NCBI RefSeq assembly: GCF_014243345.1
Contig: NZ_JACLZF010000001.1
Location: 1,662,682-1,726,681, forward strand
Direction of reading: 5' to 3'
DNA length: 64,000 bases
Origin: Robiginitalea sp. SC105
GTDB lineage: Bacteria; Bacteroidota; Bacteroidia; Flavobacteriales; Flavobacteriaceae
The notes under the pieces were generated by a model, which was not told where the DNA came from, did no database searches, and saw only the letters and a program-made list of their open reading frames with translations. Below are positions 16,597-25,022 of the stretch, one piece after another; position 1 is the stretch's first letter; every line of letters starts with the position of its first letter. A program made the position numbers and the translations under genes.

Positions 16597-18867
16597 TCAG
16601 TCCCCGGAGCGATCCCGGAACTTCCGCGTTTTGGCCTTGTCCGGGTTGGAAAACAACCGCTTGAAAAAACCATCCCGTTTTACCGGCGGGCAATCCAACA
16701 GGTTCGCGATATCAGGGCCAGGCTCCGGGAAGCTTCCCCCAGTCCATTTCCGGAGACCGGCATCCCGGCTTAATCCCTGATACCACAGGGCAAAAAGCGG
16801 CAGGGCGGCGTTGGCCCCCTGGCCGATCCGCGTATTGGGAAAGCCGATTTCATGCGATTCCAACCCTACCCAGCTCACATGCACCAGCCGGGGGGTAAGG
16901 GCCACAAACCAGGCGTCCTTATTGTTCTGGGTGGTACCCGTCTTCCCGGCTATATCGCCTTTGAGGCCATAGGTGCCACGGATACGGGAAGCCGTACCGC
17001 CTTCCACCACCGAGCGGAGCATTTGCAGCATCAATTGGCGGGTGCGCTCGCTATAGGCCGGTGCCGCTACAGTTTCTTCCTCATGCCGGTAGATTTCATT
17101 CCCGTCCCGGTCCGTGATGCGACGGATCAGGTAGGGGGTTACCGGTTTGGCATCGTTGATATAGCTGGCATACGCCCCGGCCATCTCCGGGATGCCGATG
17201 GATCCCGTCCCCAATGCAAGGGAGGGCGTTTCCGGCAACGGTGCCCCGATCCCCATGGCCTTCGCCTGGGAAAGGACCCGGGGGATCCCAGTTTCTTCAA
17301 GGACTTTTACCGCCACGGTATTCACGGAGTTGCGCAGTGCCTCCTGCATGGAATAGTTCAGGTAGTCCTCTTCCTTATCCCCCGAATTGGAGGGCGTCCA
17401 GTCCTCCAGGTTCTCGTACCGCACCTCCCGTGCCGAGAAATAGTCGCAAGGGTCCAGGCCTTTTTCCAGGGCTGCCGTGTAGACCACCGGTTTGAAAGTC
17501 GACCCGACTTGTCGGCGGCTTTGGGAGATATGGTCGTATTTGAAATGTTTGAAGTCCACACCGCCCACCCAGCTGAGTACGGCCCCAGTCCGGGGATCGA
17601 TGGCGAGTGAGCCGGTGTTCAGGAACCGGGCATAGTGCAGCAGGCTGTCTACCGTACTGGCCCGGACTTCTTTTTCGCCCTCCCAGTCTGCCAGCACCAT
17701 GGGACGCGCCTTCCCCAGGGAATCCATAATGGCGGCGTGTTCCAGGCCGGAGGCGGCCAGTTTCTTGTAGGGGGGTGAACTGCGGATATAGCGGTCGATA
17801 AACCGATCGTCGGTTTTCCAGGGAGCCCGGTTGCCAAAGGCCTTTTCAAAATCGGCCTGCAGGCGTTTCATGTGCTGCTGCATGGTGCGCTCCGCCACCT
17901 GCTGCATCCCCCGCTCCAGGGTGGTGTAAATCTTCAGCCCGGAGGTGTAGAGGTTGAGCATGGAATCCGTCCCAGCCCGGTCGCCAAGCCAGCTGGAGAC
18001 TTTCCTCCGGACCGCCTCGCGAAAATAGGCGGCCAGGCCTTCATTGGCCGTATAGGGCCTGTAATCGAGGACCAGCGGGAGGGACTGCAGGCTGTCGGCC
18101 ACCCCGTCTTCCAGGTAGCCGTTCCGCGCCATGGCGCCCAGCACCAGGTTCCTGCGCTCCAGGCTCCGGTCTGGAAAAAGGCGGGGGTTATAGGAGTGGG
18201 TTGCCTTGAGCATCCCGATCAGGGCCGCGGCCTGCTCGGGTTTCAGGTCCCGGGTCTTTACATTAAAGAATTTTCGAGCGGCACTTTCGATCCCGAAACT
18301 GTTATCCCCAAAGGAAACGGTGTTGAGGTAAAGCCGGAGGATCTCTTTTTTTTCGTGCAGGCGTTCCAGCCGCCGGGCGATAAACATCTCCCGGACTTTG
18401 TCTGCTGCCAGTCCTACGGTGCCACTGCCCGTGCGCGGGTAGAGGTTCTTGGCCAATTGCTGGCTCAGGGTACTCCCACCCCCGGCGCTGCTTTCGCCCA
18501 GCAGCAGCGTTTTGAAGAAGACCCGCATCAGGCTCTGGTAGTCGATGCCGGAATGCCGGTAAAACCGTTCATCCTCGATGGCGACCAGGGCATCGAGCAC
18601 GTGTCCCGGGATCTCTTCCATCCCAATGGGCTGTCGGTCTGCCAGGTAGTACTTGCCAATCAGTACGCTGTCCGCGGAATACACCTCCGATGCCCGGTCC
18701 TGGCGGATTTCACGGAGTTCGGAATACCCGGGGATCCGCCCCCACAACCCGAAATAAACCGTCCCCACGAAAAGTACGGCAAGGGCGGTCCCGGATAACA
18801 GGGCTGCCAGGAGGTAACGGAACCAGGCCGGGCGGATGGAGCGGAAGGCGTTGAAGAAACTTTTCAC
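16597..18867 (-). CDS. Class A penicillin-binding protein (PBP1A-like)
   Basis: A bifunctional peptidoglycan glycosyltransferase/transpeptidase of about 756 residues. There is one N-terminal membrane anchor (LLAALLSGTALAVLFVG), then a GT51 domain with EDERFYRHSGID (about 97) and GGSTLSQQLAKN, then the transpeptidase with SxxK as GSTFKP (about 457), SVN (about 515) and KTGTT (about 642). GTG 18867 is used, giving MKSFFNAFRSIRP. An upstream in-frame TTG at 18906 would add 13 residues but runs into the divergent promoter region. The C-terminal tail is short and basic. It is monocistronic and divergent from the S1/P1 nuclease. Confidence 0.94.
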   Translation of the reverse strand: MKSFFNAFRSIRPAWFRYLLAALLSGTALAVLFVGTVYFGLWGRIPGYSELREIRQDRASEVYSADSVLIGKYYLADRQPIGMEEIPGHVLDALVAIEDERFYRHSGIDYQSLMRVFFKTLLLGESSAGGGSTLSQQLAKNLYPRTGSGTVGLAADKVREMFIARRLERLHEKKEILRLYLNTVSFGDNSFGIESAARKFFNVKTRDLKPEQAAALIGMLKATHSYNPRLFPDRSLERRNLVLGAMARNGYLEDGVADSLQSLPLVLDYRPYTANEGLAAYFREAVRRKVSSWLGDRAGTDSMLNLYTSGLKIYTTLERGMQQVAERTMQQHMKRLQADFEKAFGNRAPWKTDDRFIDRYIRSSPPYKKLAASGLEHAAIMDSLGKARPMVLADWEGEKEVRASTVDSLLHYARFLNTGSLAIDPRTGAVLSWVGGVDFKHFKYDHISQSRRQVGSTFKPVVYTAALEKGLDPCDYFSAREVRYENLEDWTPSNSGDKEEDYLNYSMQEALRNSVNTVAVKVLEETGIPRVLSQAKAMGIGAPLPETPSLALGTGSIGIPEMAGAYASYINDAKPVTPYLIRRITDRDGNEIYRHEEETVAAPAYSERTRQLMLQMLRSVVEGGTASRIRGTYGLKGDIAGKTGTTQNNKDAWFVALTPRLVHVSWVGLESHEIGFPNTRIGQGANAALPLFALWYQGLSRDAGLRKWTGGSFPEPGPDIANLLDCPPVKRDGFFKRLFSNPDKAKTRKFRDRSGD

Positions 18868-18934
18868 ATTGCGAAGTTCAGATAATCCGGAGGATTGAGT
18901 GGGCAAATTAACAATTCCTTAATTCCCGAATCCC

Positions 18935-18942
18935 TACTTTTG
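18935..18942 (+). promoter_or_regulatory. -7 box TACTTTTG upstream of the S1/P1 nuclease
   Basis: Exact TAnnTTTG match 18 nt before ATG 18961, in the gap between divergent genes. Confidence 0.5.
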
Positions 18943-18960
18943 AAACCAATTCAACCTCAT

Positions 18961-19734
18961 ATGAATCGCGTATTCCTCCTATTGCTCTGCCTGCCATTTT
19001 TAACACTGGCCAAACCTCCCGACTGGGGGCGCACAGGCCACCGGGTCATCGGGGAAATTGCCGAGAAACATCTCTCCCGAAAGGCGCGCAAGGCCATTGA
19101 ACAGTTATTGGAGGGTGAATCCCTGGCCCGGGTCTCCACCTTCGCCGACGATATCAAATCGGATACGGCCTATCGCCGCTACAGTCCCTGGCATTATGTA
19201 AACCTGCCCCCGGACAAGGGGTACGGGGAGATCGCGCATTCCCCCCAGGGAGATGTCATACAGGGCATTGAAAAATGCATTGCCCTCCTGAAAGACCCGG
19301 GCAGTTCCCGGCCGGAACGCGTTTTCCACCTGAAACTCCTGGTCCACCTGGTTGGGGATTTGCACCAGCCCTTGCACGTAGGACGCTCAGAGGACAGTGG
19401 GGGTAACGACATCCAGCTCCAGTATTTTGACCGGGGTACCAACCTGCACCGCCTGTGGGATTCCGACCTGATCGAGGATTACGGGATGAGTTACAGCGAA
19501 CTGGCAGGTACCCTGCCGCGCGTTAGCAGGAAACAGCTCCGGGCCATCCGGACGGGTTCCGTCCGGGACTGGGCGGCGGAGGTACAGCAGCTGGTCTACC
19601 GCGTGTACCCTTCCGTGGAAAAAGGGGAAAAACTCTACTACCGGTACCACTACGACTGGTGGGATACCGTGGAGCAGCAATTGCTCCGCGGGGGGCTGAG
19701 GCTTTCCGCCATCCTCAACGACATCTACGGGTAA
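18961..19734 (+). CDS. Secreted S1/P1 family nuclease
   Basis: A 257-residue exported zinc nuclease. The signal peptide ends near LAKPPD, leaving Trp of DWGRTGHRVIG close to the mature N-terminus, where the family uses it as a zinc ligand. Other ligands are visible in HYVNLP, VHLVGDLHQPLHVG, GGNDI and NLHRLWDSDLI. It should cleave single-stranded DNA and RNA in the periplasm or outside the cell, for nucleic-acid feeding or phosphate scavenging. ATG 18961 is preferred to an upstream in-frame codon because of the -7 box at 18935. Its stop lies 1 nt from the convergent DUF2805 stop. Confidence 0.94.
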   Translation: MNRVFLLLLCLPFLTLAKPPDWGRTGHRVIGEIAEKHLSRKARKAIEQLLEGESLARVSTFADDIKSDTAYRRYSPWHYVNLPPDKGYGEIAHSPQGDVIQGIEKCIALLKDPGSSRPERVFHLKLLVHLVGDLHQPLHVGRSEDSGGNDIQLQYFDRGTNLHRLWDSDLIEDYGMSYSELAGTLPRVSRKQLRAIRTGSVRDWAAEVQQLVYRVYPSVEKGEKLYYRYHYDWWDTVEQQLLRGGLRLSAILNDIYG

Positions 19735-19735
19735 A

Positions 19736-20020
19736 CTACCTGCTTTTCGGGATGGCGTTCCCGCTGATGGCGCGCTGCCGGCTCGATTTAAAGCGCCGGA
19801 CGCTTTTTGCGCGGAGTTTCAGGTGTTTGGTAGACCGACCCTGCACCCGTTTCCGCCACCTTTTGAAGCTCCCGGGTTTGAGTTGGGCGCGCATCAGAGA
19901 AATTACCTCCTGTTCGGAAAGACCGAATTGATAGGTAATGGCTTCGAACGGGGTGCGGTCCTCCCAGGCCATTTCGATGATCCGGTCCGTATCGGCCGGA
20001 CTGAGCGTTTCCTTTTCCAT
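19736..20020 (-). CDS. DUF2805 (TIGR03643) family small protein
   Basis: A 94-residue basic protein. The N-terminal half (DRIIEMAWEDRTPFEAITYQFG, EQEVISLMR, LKPGSFKRWRKRVQGR) matches the small DUF2805/TIGR03643 family, whose start looks like a helix-turn-helix. The Arg/Lys-rich tail could bind nucleic acid, but the function is unknown. A TAnnTTTG box ends 4 nt before its ATG, so the transcript is probably leaderless. Confidence 0.85.
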   Translation of the reverse strand: MEKETLSPADTDRIIEMAWEDRTPFEAITYQFGLSEQEVISLMRAQLKPGSFKRWRKRVQGRSTKHLKLRAKSVRRFKSSRQRAISGNAIPKSR

Positions 20021-20024
20021 GGTA

Positions 20025-20032
20025 CAAAAATA
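20025..20032 (-). promoter_or_regulatory. -7 box TATTTTTG abutting the DUF2805 start
   Basis: TAnnTTTG on the minus strand; only 4 nt separate it from ATG 20020, implying transcription starts at or next to the start codon. Confidence 0.5.
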
Positions 20033-20096
20033 CGCATCCGGGGGATGACAGGGAAATTTGGGCCGCTCCCTGCTTGCTTAGCCGCCCCCTGTCCGC

Positions 20097-20690
20097 CTAA
20101 TATATTTTACGAAAGGTCAGGTTGATCCTGGGCCCGATGGGCCGGCGTGTCTTGGGTAGCTGGTGGAGCCAGTGGTGCTGGGTCGCCCCGGCCATCAGGA
20201 GCAGGCTCCCGGGTTCCAGCAGCAACCGGACCCGCAGGTCCTTGCGCTGCCGGTGTTTCAGGTGGAAGATACGGGGACTCCCCAGGGAGAGGGAAGCAAT
20301 GGCCGGGTTTTGGCCCAGTTCCGGTTCATTGTCTGCGTGCCACCCGTTGCTGTCCGAACCATCCCGGTACAGGTTGAGCAGGCAGGTGGTGTATTCCTGT
20401 CCGGTGGCCCCGGATACTTTTTCCAGCAGCTCCTGTAACAGGGGGGTGAAGGGATGGGGTTGCATCTCAATACCGGAATAGGAATAGGATTTCCCGTTAT
20501 TCCCGTAGAGGGCGGTTAGCCGGGGCTGGGGGTAAGTCTTGCCAAAGATGCGAATCGGGTCCTGTCGCCAGGGGGTGTCCCGGTACAGGGTTTCAAAGCA
20601 GGCGCCGGCCTTTTCCGCATCCAGGAATCCCGCCTGGTAGCGGATGGTCGCGTCGGGGAGCTCCTCCAGTTCGGGTAACGTGGATTTCAT
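20097..20690 (-). CDS. alkB: AlkB-like alpha-ketoglutarate-dependent dioxygenase
   Basis: A 197-residue Fe(II)/2-oxoglutarate dioxygenase of the AlkB family that repairs alkylated bases by oxidative demethylation. The facial triad is His118-x-Asp120 in NGWHADNEPE and His176 in HHWLHQLPK; 2-oxoglutarate and substrate arginines are in GPRINLTFR (188, 194). NLYRDGSDSNG and SLSLGSPR are typical of the ALKBH2/3-like bacterial branch. It overlaps the upstream AraC-type gene by 4 nt (20687-20690), so the two are co-translated. Confidence 0.95.
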   Translation of the reverse strand: MKSTLPELEELPDATIRYQAGFLDAEKAGACFETLYRDTPWRQDPIRIFGKTYPQPRLTALYGNNGKSYSYSGIEMQPHPFTPLLQELLEKVSGATGQEYTTCLLNLYRDGSDSNGWHADNEPELGQNPAIASLSLGSPRIFHLKHRQRKDLRVRLLLEPGSLLLMAGATQHHWLHQLPKTRRPIGPRINLTFRKIY

Positions 20691-21565
20691 CGCATCACGG
20701 TCTTCAGCTGGTTCCGGTATTCGGAAGGGCTCATACCTGTAAAGGCCTTGAAGGACTTGTTGAAATGGGAGAAGTTGTTGAATCCGCTTTCAAAGCAGAT
20801 TTCGGTAATCGACATTTCGTTCTCCGAAAGCAGGTTGGAGGCGTGCACCATCCGGTACTCGTTCACAAACTGCACAAACGTCTTGTTGGTGACCTTTTTG
20901 AAATACCGGCAAAACGACGGGACGGTCATGTGCGTCAGGTCGGCCATTTCCTCCAGGGAGATGGGGTCCCGGTAATTTTCCTTGACGAAATTGAAAATGG
21001 TGTTGATCCGGTCGTTTTCCTTGGTCTGGGTTTCCACCGAGAGGTGGTCGGCGTTCAGTATCTGGAATTCCGAAGTGCTGCCCAGCTCATTGAGGATATT
21101 TAAGATGGCCAGCAGCCGTTGGAAATCGGATTTATATTCAAGGATTTCGATTTTCTCCCCGATTTTCTTTTTCGCATTGCCCGTAAAGGCAATCCCTCCC
21201 TTGGCTTTTTCAAAAAGCTGCCGGATATGGCGCATTTCGGGAATGGAGAAAAAATCGGATCCCAGAAAATCCGTTTTCATCTGCACCACAGATTCGCTGG
21301 TGTTTCCGGTGCAGGCGTCGGTAAATCCGCAATGCGGCATGTTGGAACCGATCAGGATCAGGTCCCCCTGGGTATAATAGGACACATGGCTGCCAATCTG
21401 CCGCTTCCCGTTGCCCCCGTTTACATAAACCAATTCGATTTCCGGGTGGTAATGCCAGACAAGGTTCTTATTGGGTTTGTGCGCGTCGAATTTCTGGTAG
21501 GTAAAGGACTGCCCGAAATCCGGTTCAATCGCTTCAAAAGCAGGTTTGAGTTTAAGCATATCCAT
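20687..21565 (-). CDS. AraC family transcriptional regulator with cupin sensor
   Basis: A 292-residue regulator. The N-terminal cupin-like domain (WHYHPEIELVYVNGGNGKRQIG, DLILIGSNMPHCGF) resembles those sensing sugars. The C-terminal about 100 residues hold two helix-turn-helix motifs (ISLEEMADLTHMTVPSFCRYF; SITEICFESGFNNFSHFNKSFK; TGMSPSEYRN), a complete AraC/XylS domain. It has no Ada-type methyl-acceptor Cys, so its link with the downstream alkB is by operon only. It may also act on the divergent small secreted protein gene, 197 bp away. Confidence 0.92.
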   Translation of the reverse strand: MDMLKLKPAFEAIEPDFGQSFTYQKFDAHKPNKNLVWHYHPEIELVYVNGGNGKRQIGSHVSYYTQGDLILIGSNMPHCGFTDACTGNTSESVVQMKTDFLGSDFFSIPEMRHIRQLFEKAKGGIAFTGNAKKKIGEKIEILEYKSDFQRLLAILNILNELGSTSEFQILNADHLSVETQTKENDRINTIFNFVKENYRDPISLEEMADLTHMTVPSFCRYFKKVTNKTFVQFVNEYRMVHASNLLSENEMSITEICFESGFNNFSHFNKSFKAFTGMSPSEYRNQLKTVMR

Positions 21566-21726
21566 TTATTCTATACTAAAGATACGTTGACCAATGTCCT
21601 GTGGACTATGCAAAATTACCCAAAACCTGTGGCATATTACCATTTTACAATTAATTAACACTAATTCATGTGAAAATAGCACATAAACTGGATAATGCCG
21701 TAGTAGTATTCCCGCAACATCCGCCC

Positions 21727-21734
21727 TAGATTTG
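21727..21734 (+). promoter_or_regulatory. -7 box TAGATTTG upstream of the small secreted protein
   Basis: Exact TAnnTTTG match 28 nt before ATG 21763. Confidence 0.5.
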
Positions 21735-21762
21735 CCTTGTGTAATTCAAAAAACAACCAGTT

Positions 21763-22131
21763 ATGAAAAAAAATGTAATGACTATTTCCGCGGCTTTCCT
21801 GATGATAGCCGGAACTACAGTAGCCACGGCATCGGTTAACCCCGTGAAGCCGGTGGCCGGAATGATCGAAAAAATCGCCGATGCGGACCCGTATATGCGG
21901 AAGCACGGAGAGAAAGTATATCTCAACTACCTCAACCTCGAGGGGAATACGGTAATCGTCAAGGTTACCGACCAGGAAAACCGGGTACTCTATATAGAGC
22001 GCTTCAAGGATTCTCCGGTTGTCGAGAAGGCTTTTAACTTTGAAAGTGCCAAATCAGGTATCTACAAAGTTGAAGTAGAGGTAACATCAGGAGATAGAAC
22101 CTATTCAGAATCCCTGAAAGTTGTCAGGTAA
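21763..22131 (+). CDS. Small secreted protein (DUF3244-like)
   Basis: A 122-residue protein with a signal peptide (TISAAFLMIAGTTVATAS). The mature part predicts a single beta-sandwich: NTVIVKVTDQENRVLYIERF, FNFESAKSGIYKVEVEV, DRTYSESLKVV. This resembles short DUF3244-like or sorting-domain-like modules in Bacteroidota, including the strand pattern of T9SS type A C-terminal domains, but no larger cargo is attached. The function is unknown. It is divergent from the AraC-type regulator and followed by an intrinsic terminator. Confidence 0.8.
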   Translation: MKKNVMTISAAFLMIAGTTVATASVNPVKPVAGMIEKIADADPYMRKHGEKVYLNYLNLEGNTVIVKVTDQENRVLYIERFKDSPVVEKAFNFESAKSGIYKVEVEVTSGDRTYSESLKVVR

Positions 22132-22164
22132 TGGATGTTTAGTTTAGTTTGTTTAATTCGGGAA

Positions 22165-22195
22165 AGGGGGAGCACTTGTGTTCCCTCTTTTTTTT
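22165..22195 (+). terminator. Intrinsic terminator after the small secreted protein gene
   Basis: A stem GGGAGCA/TGTTCCC with a short loop is followed by a run of T (22187-22195), 34 nt after the stop codon. Confidence 0.75.
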
Positions 22196-22268
22196 GGGGT
22201 GGTTCGGTAAGGGGTGACGGTCTGGGTCCCTGGTTTCGGTTTGCCGCGGCGGCGAACCGGTTCCCGGG

Positions 22269-22904
22269 CTACGACAGCCAGCGCATAAGCTGTTTCCGGG
22301 ATTTTTCCGGCAGCACTTCCGTTTCAAGTGCCCGGGTGAGGAGCCGCTGATCCTTCTCCTCGCTGTACAACAACCGGTAATAGGCAGCAATATCCGGCGC
22401 CTTTTCATCGGAATCTATCAGCAGGAAAGGGTCCCGCGGGCGTACCCTGCCCGGTTCAAGGACTTCCCCGTAGGCCCCGGGTCTGCCCCGGTCGATGAAC
22501 TTTTCAATGATCCCCTGGTCCCTAAAGCGGATACCCAGTTTAAAGCAGGGTTCCCGGGGCGTGGTAATACGGATGACAGCCCCACCCAAGCGATAGACGG
22601 CTCCCATTCTCAGGTTTTTTTCTTCCAGGCCCCGGATGGTGAGGTTTTCCCCGAACATGCCAAAGCCCCAGTCCGGCAGCGGGTAAAGCTGCTTCCAGTA
22701 CGGGTATTCCTCCCCGGCGAACAGGTAGCAGGCCTTCAATTCGCCCCCGTGTACCTCCGGATTGCCGATCCGGTCTTCCCGTATCCCGGCCCGGTCCAGG
22801 AAAATCCCTTCTTCCCGGGGCTTTTTGTAGATGCCTGTTTGTTGTTCCCGCCCTTTCCAGCGTATGGTTACGAGGTTTGCAGTATTGGTGCTGAGGATTT
22901 CCAT
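22269..22904 (-). CDS. MOSC domain protein
   Basis: A 211-residue MOSC protein of the YiiM type. It shows the GIFLDRAGIREDRIGNPEVHGG region, the FGENLTIRGL motif, and TTPREPCFKLGIRF with the conserved cysteine expected to bind sulfur or molybdenum cofactor, then a C-terminal helical extension. MOSC proteins handle Moco sulfur or detoxify N-hydroxylated bases; the precise substrate is not evident. It is monocistronic, with ATG 22904 fitting the family start. Confidence 0.92.
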   Translation of the reverse strand: MEILSTNTANLVTIRWKGREQQTGIYKKPREEGIFLDRAGIREDRIGNPEVHGGELKACYLFAGEEYPYWKQLYPLPDWGFGMFGENLTIRGLEEKNLRMGAVYRLGGAVIRITTPREPCFKLGIRFRDQGIIEKFIDRGRPGAYGEVLEPGRVRPRDPFLLIDSDEKAPDIAAYYRLLYSEEKDQRLLTRALETEVLPEKSRKQLMRWLS

Positions 22905-23008
22905 GGTAGTGCCACCAAGTTACAGGATTCCGGTGAAATTCCGGGCAGGGGCCTGCAATTTTACGGCCTGTCAGAGGAAGACCTGTCCGGGTTGGGAATG
23001 CAGGGAAT

Positions 23009-23034
23009 AAAAAAACCGCCCGGGACCGGGCGGT
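23009..23034 (-). terminator. Intrinsic terminator of the DUF6249-like gene
   Basis: A perfect 9-bp GC stem ACCGCCCGG/CCGGGCGGT at 23015-23034, read on the minus strand, is followed by six T. It lies 37 nt downstream of the stop at 23071. Confidence 0.85.
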
Positions 23035-23070
23035 TGATGCATTTGTGAAAGTGTTGCTAAAAAAAGGTCG

Positions 23071-23424
23071 TCAGGATTCCTTCTCGTCCATTTTTTTGGT
23101 GATAAAGAACCCGATAAGCAGGCCGGTACCCGCCAGCAGGAAGATGGATCCCGGCATGGCAATGTCGTCGTCCACCCCGCCGATCTGGGCAAGGCTTCCC
23201 CCGATCATCACCCCGGCCCCGATCCCCATCAGCAGCAACGCCAGGTTGAGGATCAGGATTTTCCATAGCGGTTGCGACGGGCGCTTCCCCTGTACAAAAA
23301 TACTGGCATCGGCCCCTTTCTCGATCAGTGCCATGCGCTCCTTGTTCCGTGTTGAAAAGTAGAGGTAGGCAATCCCGAAGAAAACCGAGAACATTGTGAT
23401 AAAAACGATAATTTCTCCTCCCAT
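23071..23424 (-). CDS. Small membrane protein, DUF6249-like
   Basis: A 117-residue protein with three hydrophobic segments (about 5-22, 54-76, 88-107). After the first there is a cytosolic stretch, RNKERMALIEKGADASIF, typical of DUF6249-like proteins in Bacteroidota that often sit beside an ECF sigma gene. Here it is divergent from the sigma factor gene with a 117-bp shared upstream region. The function is unknown; regulation by the neighbouring sigma factor is possible. Confidence 0.8.
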   Translation of the reverse strand: MGGEIIVFITMFSVFFGIAYLYFSTRNKERMALIEKGADASIFVQGKRPSQPLWKILILNLALLLMGIGAGVMIGGSLAQIGGVDDDIAMPGSIFLLAGTGLLIGFFITKKMDEKES

Positions 23425-23509
23425 GATACTATTGGTTTTTGATTGAGTTTATACCCCATTGGACGGCACGGCTCGCGAAGAGGTTACAGAATCTTCGTAA
23501 ATTATGTAA

Positions 23510-23527
23510 CCCGGCACGCCTGCCGGG
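23510..23527 (+). other. Leader hairpin in front of the ECF sigma gene
   Basis: A perfect 7-bp inverted repeat CCCGGCA-CGCC-TGCCGGG ends 14 nt before ATG 23542. With no T-run it is not a terminator; it could hinder initiation or bind a regulator. Confidence 0.4.
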
Positions 23528-23541
23528 CGTCTAAAAGATAC

Positions 23542-24126
23542 ATGAGCCAACAACTTACCGACGGGGAATTGATCGAGCAGGTGCTCCATGGGCGGGAAAG
23601 CGCTTATGAAGTCCTGGTAGACCGTTACAGCCATATGGTATTTACCCTGGCCTGCAAAATGTTGCAGAACCGGGAACTCGCCGAGGAAACCGCCCAGGAC
23701 GTTTTTGTCAAGGCCTATACCTCCCTGTCGGGATTCCGGGGAAACGCCAAGTTTTCGACCTGGCTGTATACGATCGCCTACCACCGCATCCTCGATGTGG
23801 CGGCCCGTGAGAAACGCCGCCAGCCCTACCGGTCGGATATTGTGCCGGAGGGCATGCCGCTCCGGGACCTGGAGGATACCTGGTCCCGGCTCATGGACCG
23901 GGAACGGGGCGAACTGCTCCGGGGGGCGCTGCAGGAACTGGCCCAGGAGGACCGCGTGCTGCTCAGCCTGCATTACCTGCAGGAGCAGTCGCTGAAGGAA
24001 ATAGCGGGAATTACCGGTATCCGGCCCGGCACGGTTAAAGTGAAGCTCTTCCGCGCCCGGGAGCGGCTGCGGGACTTACTGTCGGCATCGGCCGGCTATC
24101 AAACACTCAGGGAATATGGACGATAA
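23542..24126 (+). CDS. ECF-type RNA polymerase sigma factor
   Basis: A 194-residue sigma-70 family, ECF-type factor. Region 2 is seen at about 10-85 (LVDRYSHMVFTLACKML, AEETAQDVFVKAY, FSTWLYTIAYHRILD) and region 4 at about 125-180 (LSLHYLQEQSLKEIAGITGI, GTVKVKLFRARERL). Regions 1 and 3 are absent, as expected. ATG 23542 gives a start typical of the family; upstream in-frame codons would add a non-homologous leader. It overlaps the next gene by 11 nt, which fits a sigma/anti-sigma pair. Confidence 0.94.
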   Translation: MSQQLTDGELIEQVLHGRESAYEVLVDRYSHMVFTLACKMLQNRELAEETAQDVFVKAYTSLSGFRGNAKFSTWLYTIAYHRILDVAAREKRRQPYRSDIVPEGMPLRDLEDTWSRLMDRERGELLRGALQELAQEDRVLLSLHYLQEQSLKEIAGITGIRPGTVKVKLFRARERLRDLLSASAGYQTLREYGR

Positions 24127-24523
24127 GCAACAAGAAGCAATTTACCGGAAGATCCTCAGGGAATCGGCCTTTGAAGAAGCCCCGCCCGGGTTTACCAGAT
24201 CCGTCATGGACCGGATCCGGAAGGAAAAGACCGTTCAGGTGCAGGCCCCGCTCATTTCGGGCAAGGTTTGGGCCGGTATTGCTGCCGGCGTGGCGGGGTT
24301 GGCGCTCTGGGGGATGACCGCGTCGGGGGGCTCCGGGGAAGCCCCCGGATTTATCGGCTACCTTTTTGACAGGTCAGCGGCCCTGCGGATCCCGAAGATG
24401 GGCTTCCCGGAACTCCCCGAGCTACCGGCACCCTACCTATACGGGGTCGGATTCCTGCTGGTATTCGCCATTTTCCAGATGGCATGGGTGAAACGGTACC
24501 TGGACAGCCGCTATTCACTGTAA
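24116..24523 (+). CDS. Probable membrane anti-sigma factor
   Basis: A 135-residue protein whose start overlaps the sigma gene by 11 nt. An N-terminal cytosolic helix region of about 45 residues (DDKQQEAIYRKILRESAFEEAPPGFTRSVMDRI) is followed by two membrane segments (about 50-68 and 107-126) separated by a short periplasmic part. There is no zinc HxxxCxxC motif, so it is not a ZAS-type anti-sigma. The role is inferred from topology and coupling to the sigma gene. Confidence 0.8.
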   Translation: MDDKQQEAIYRKILRESAFEEAPPGFTRSVMDRIRKEKTVQVQAPLISGKVWAGIAAGVAGLALWGMTASGGSGEAPGFIGYLFDRSAALRIPKMGFPELPELPAPYLYGVGFLLVFAIFQMAWVKRYLDSRYSL

Positions 24524-24530
24524 TACCCGG

Positions 24531-24887
24531 TTAGCCCAGATAGACATACGCCCAGTAGACCAGGCCAGCCTGCAAGGGGAGACGCAGCCAGAGTAACCAC
24601 CCAGGCAACCCCCCCGCTGCCCGCTTGTCCCTCAGCATGTGGATGTGGACCGGCAGGAACAGCACAAGCATCGCCATGATCGCGTAAAGGGCCGGGTCCT
24701 TCGCATGCGGGAACAGGAGGGCAATGCCCAGGCCTGCTTCCAGGACCCCGCTTCCCCAAACAGTAAATCGTTTGAACGGTATCCAGGGGGGGAGGATCCT
24801 GCCATATACCCTCGGGAAGATCCAATGTGCAAATCCGGCCACCACGTACATGCCGGCCATCAAGTAATAATGCCATGAATAAGCCAT
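24531..24887 (-). CDS. DoxX-like small membrane protein
   Basis: A 118-residue protein with four predicted membrane helices. The sequence (MAGMYVVAGFAHWIFPRVYGRILPPWIP, GVLEAGLGIALLFP, LPVHIHML) fits the DoxX/DUF4267-like superfamily of small integral membrane proteins; the biochemical role is unknown. It converges on the anti-sigma gene with 7 nt between stops. Confidence 0.82.
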   Translation of the reverse strand: MAYSWHYYLMAGMYVVAGFAHWIFPRVYGRILPPWIPFKRFTVWGSGVLEAGLGIALLFPHAKDPALYAIMAMLVLFLPVHIHMLRDKRAAGGLPGWLLWLRLPLQAGLVYWAYVYLG

Positions 24888-25022
24888 GGGGGTAAGATAC
24901 CGCTTTTACCCCGGGTATGGGCTCTTCGGGTTCCCGGTTTCCCAATTGGCCCGAAAAGCCATGGAGTTCCTTTCGGTTCGCGGAATATCCTTATCTTTTT
25001 GGGTATCCGAAAATACCGCGTT

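Noticed and set aside
20097-21565. AraC-AlkB pair as an Ada-type adaptive alkylation response
   Set aside because: The regulator has a cupin-like sensor and no Ada methyl-acceptor domain, so only operon linkage supports the idea.
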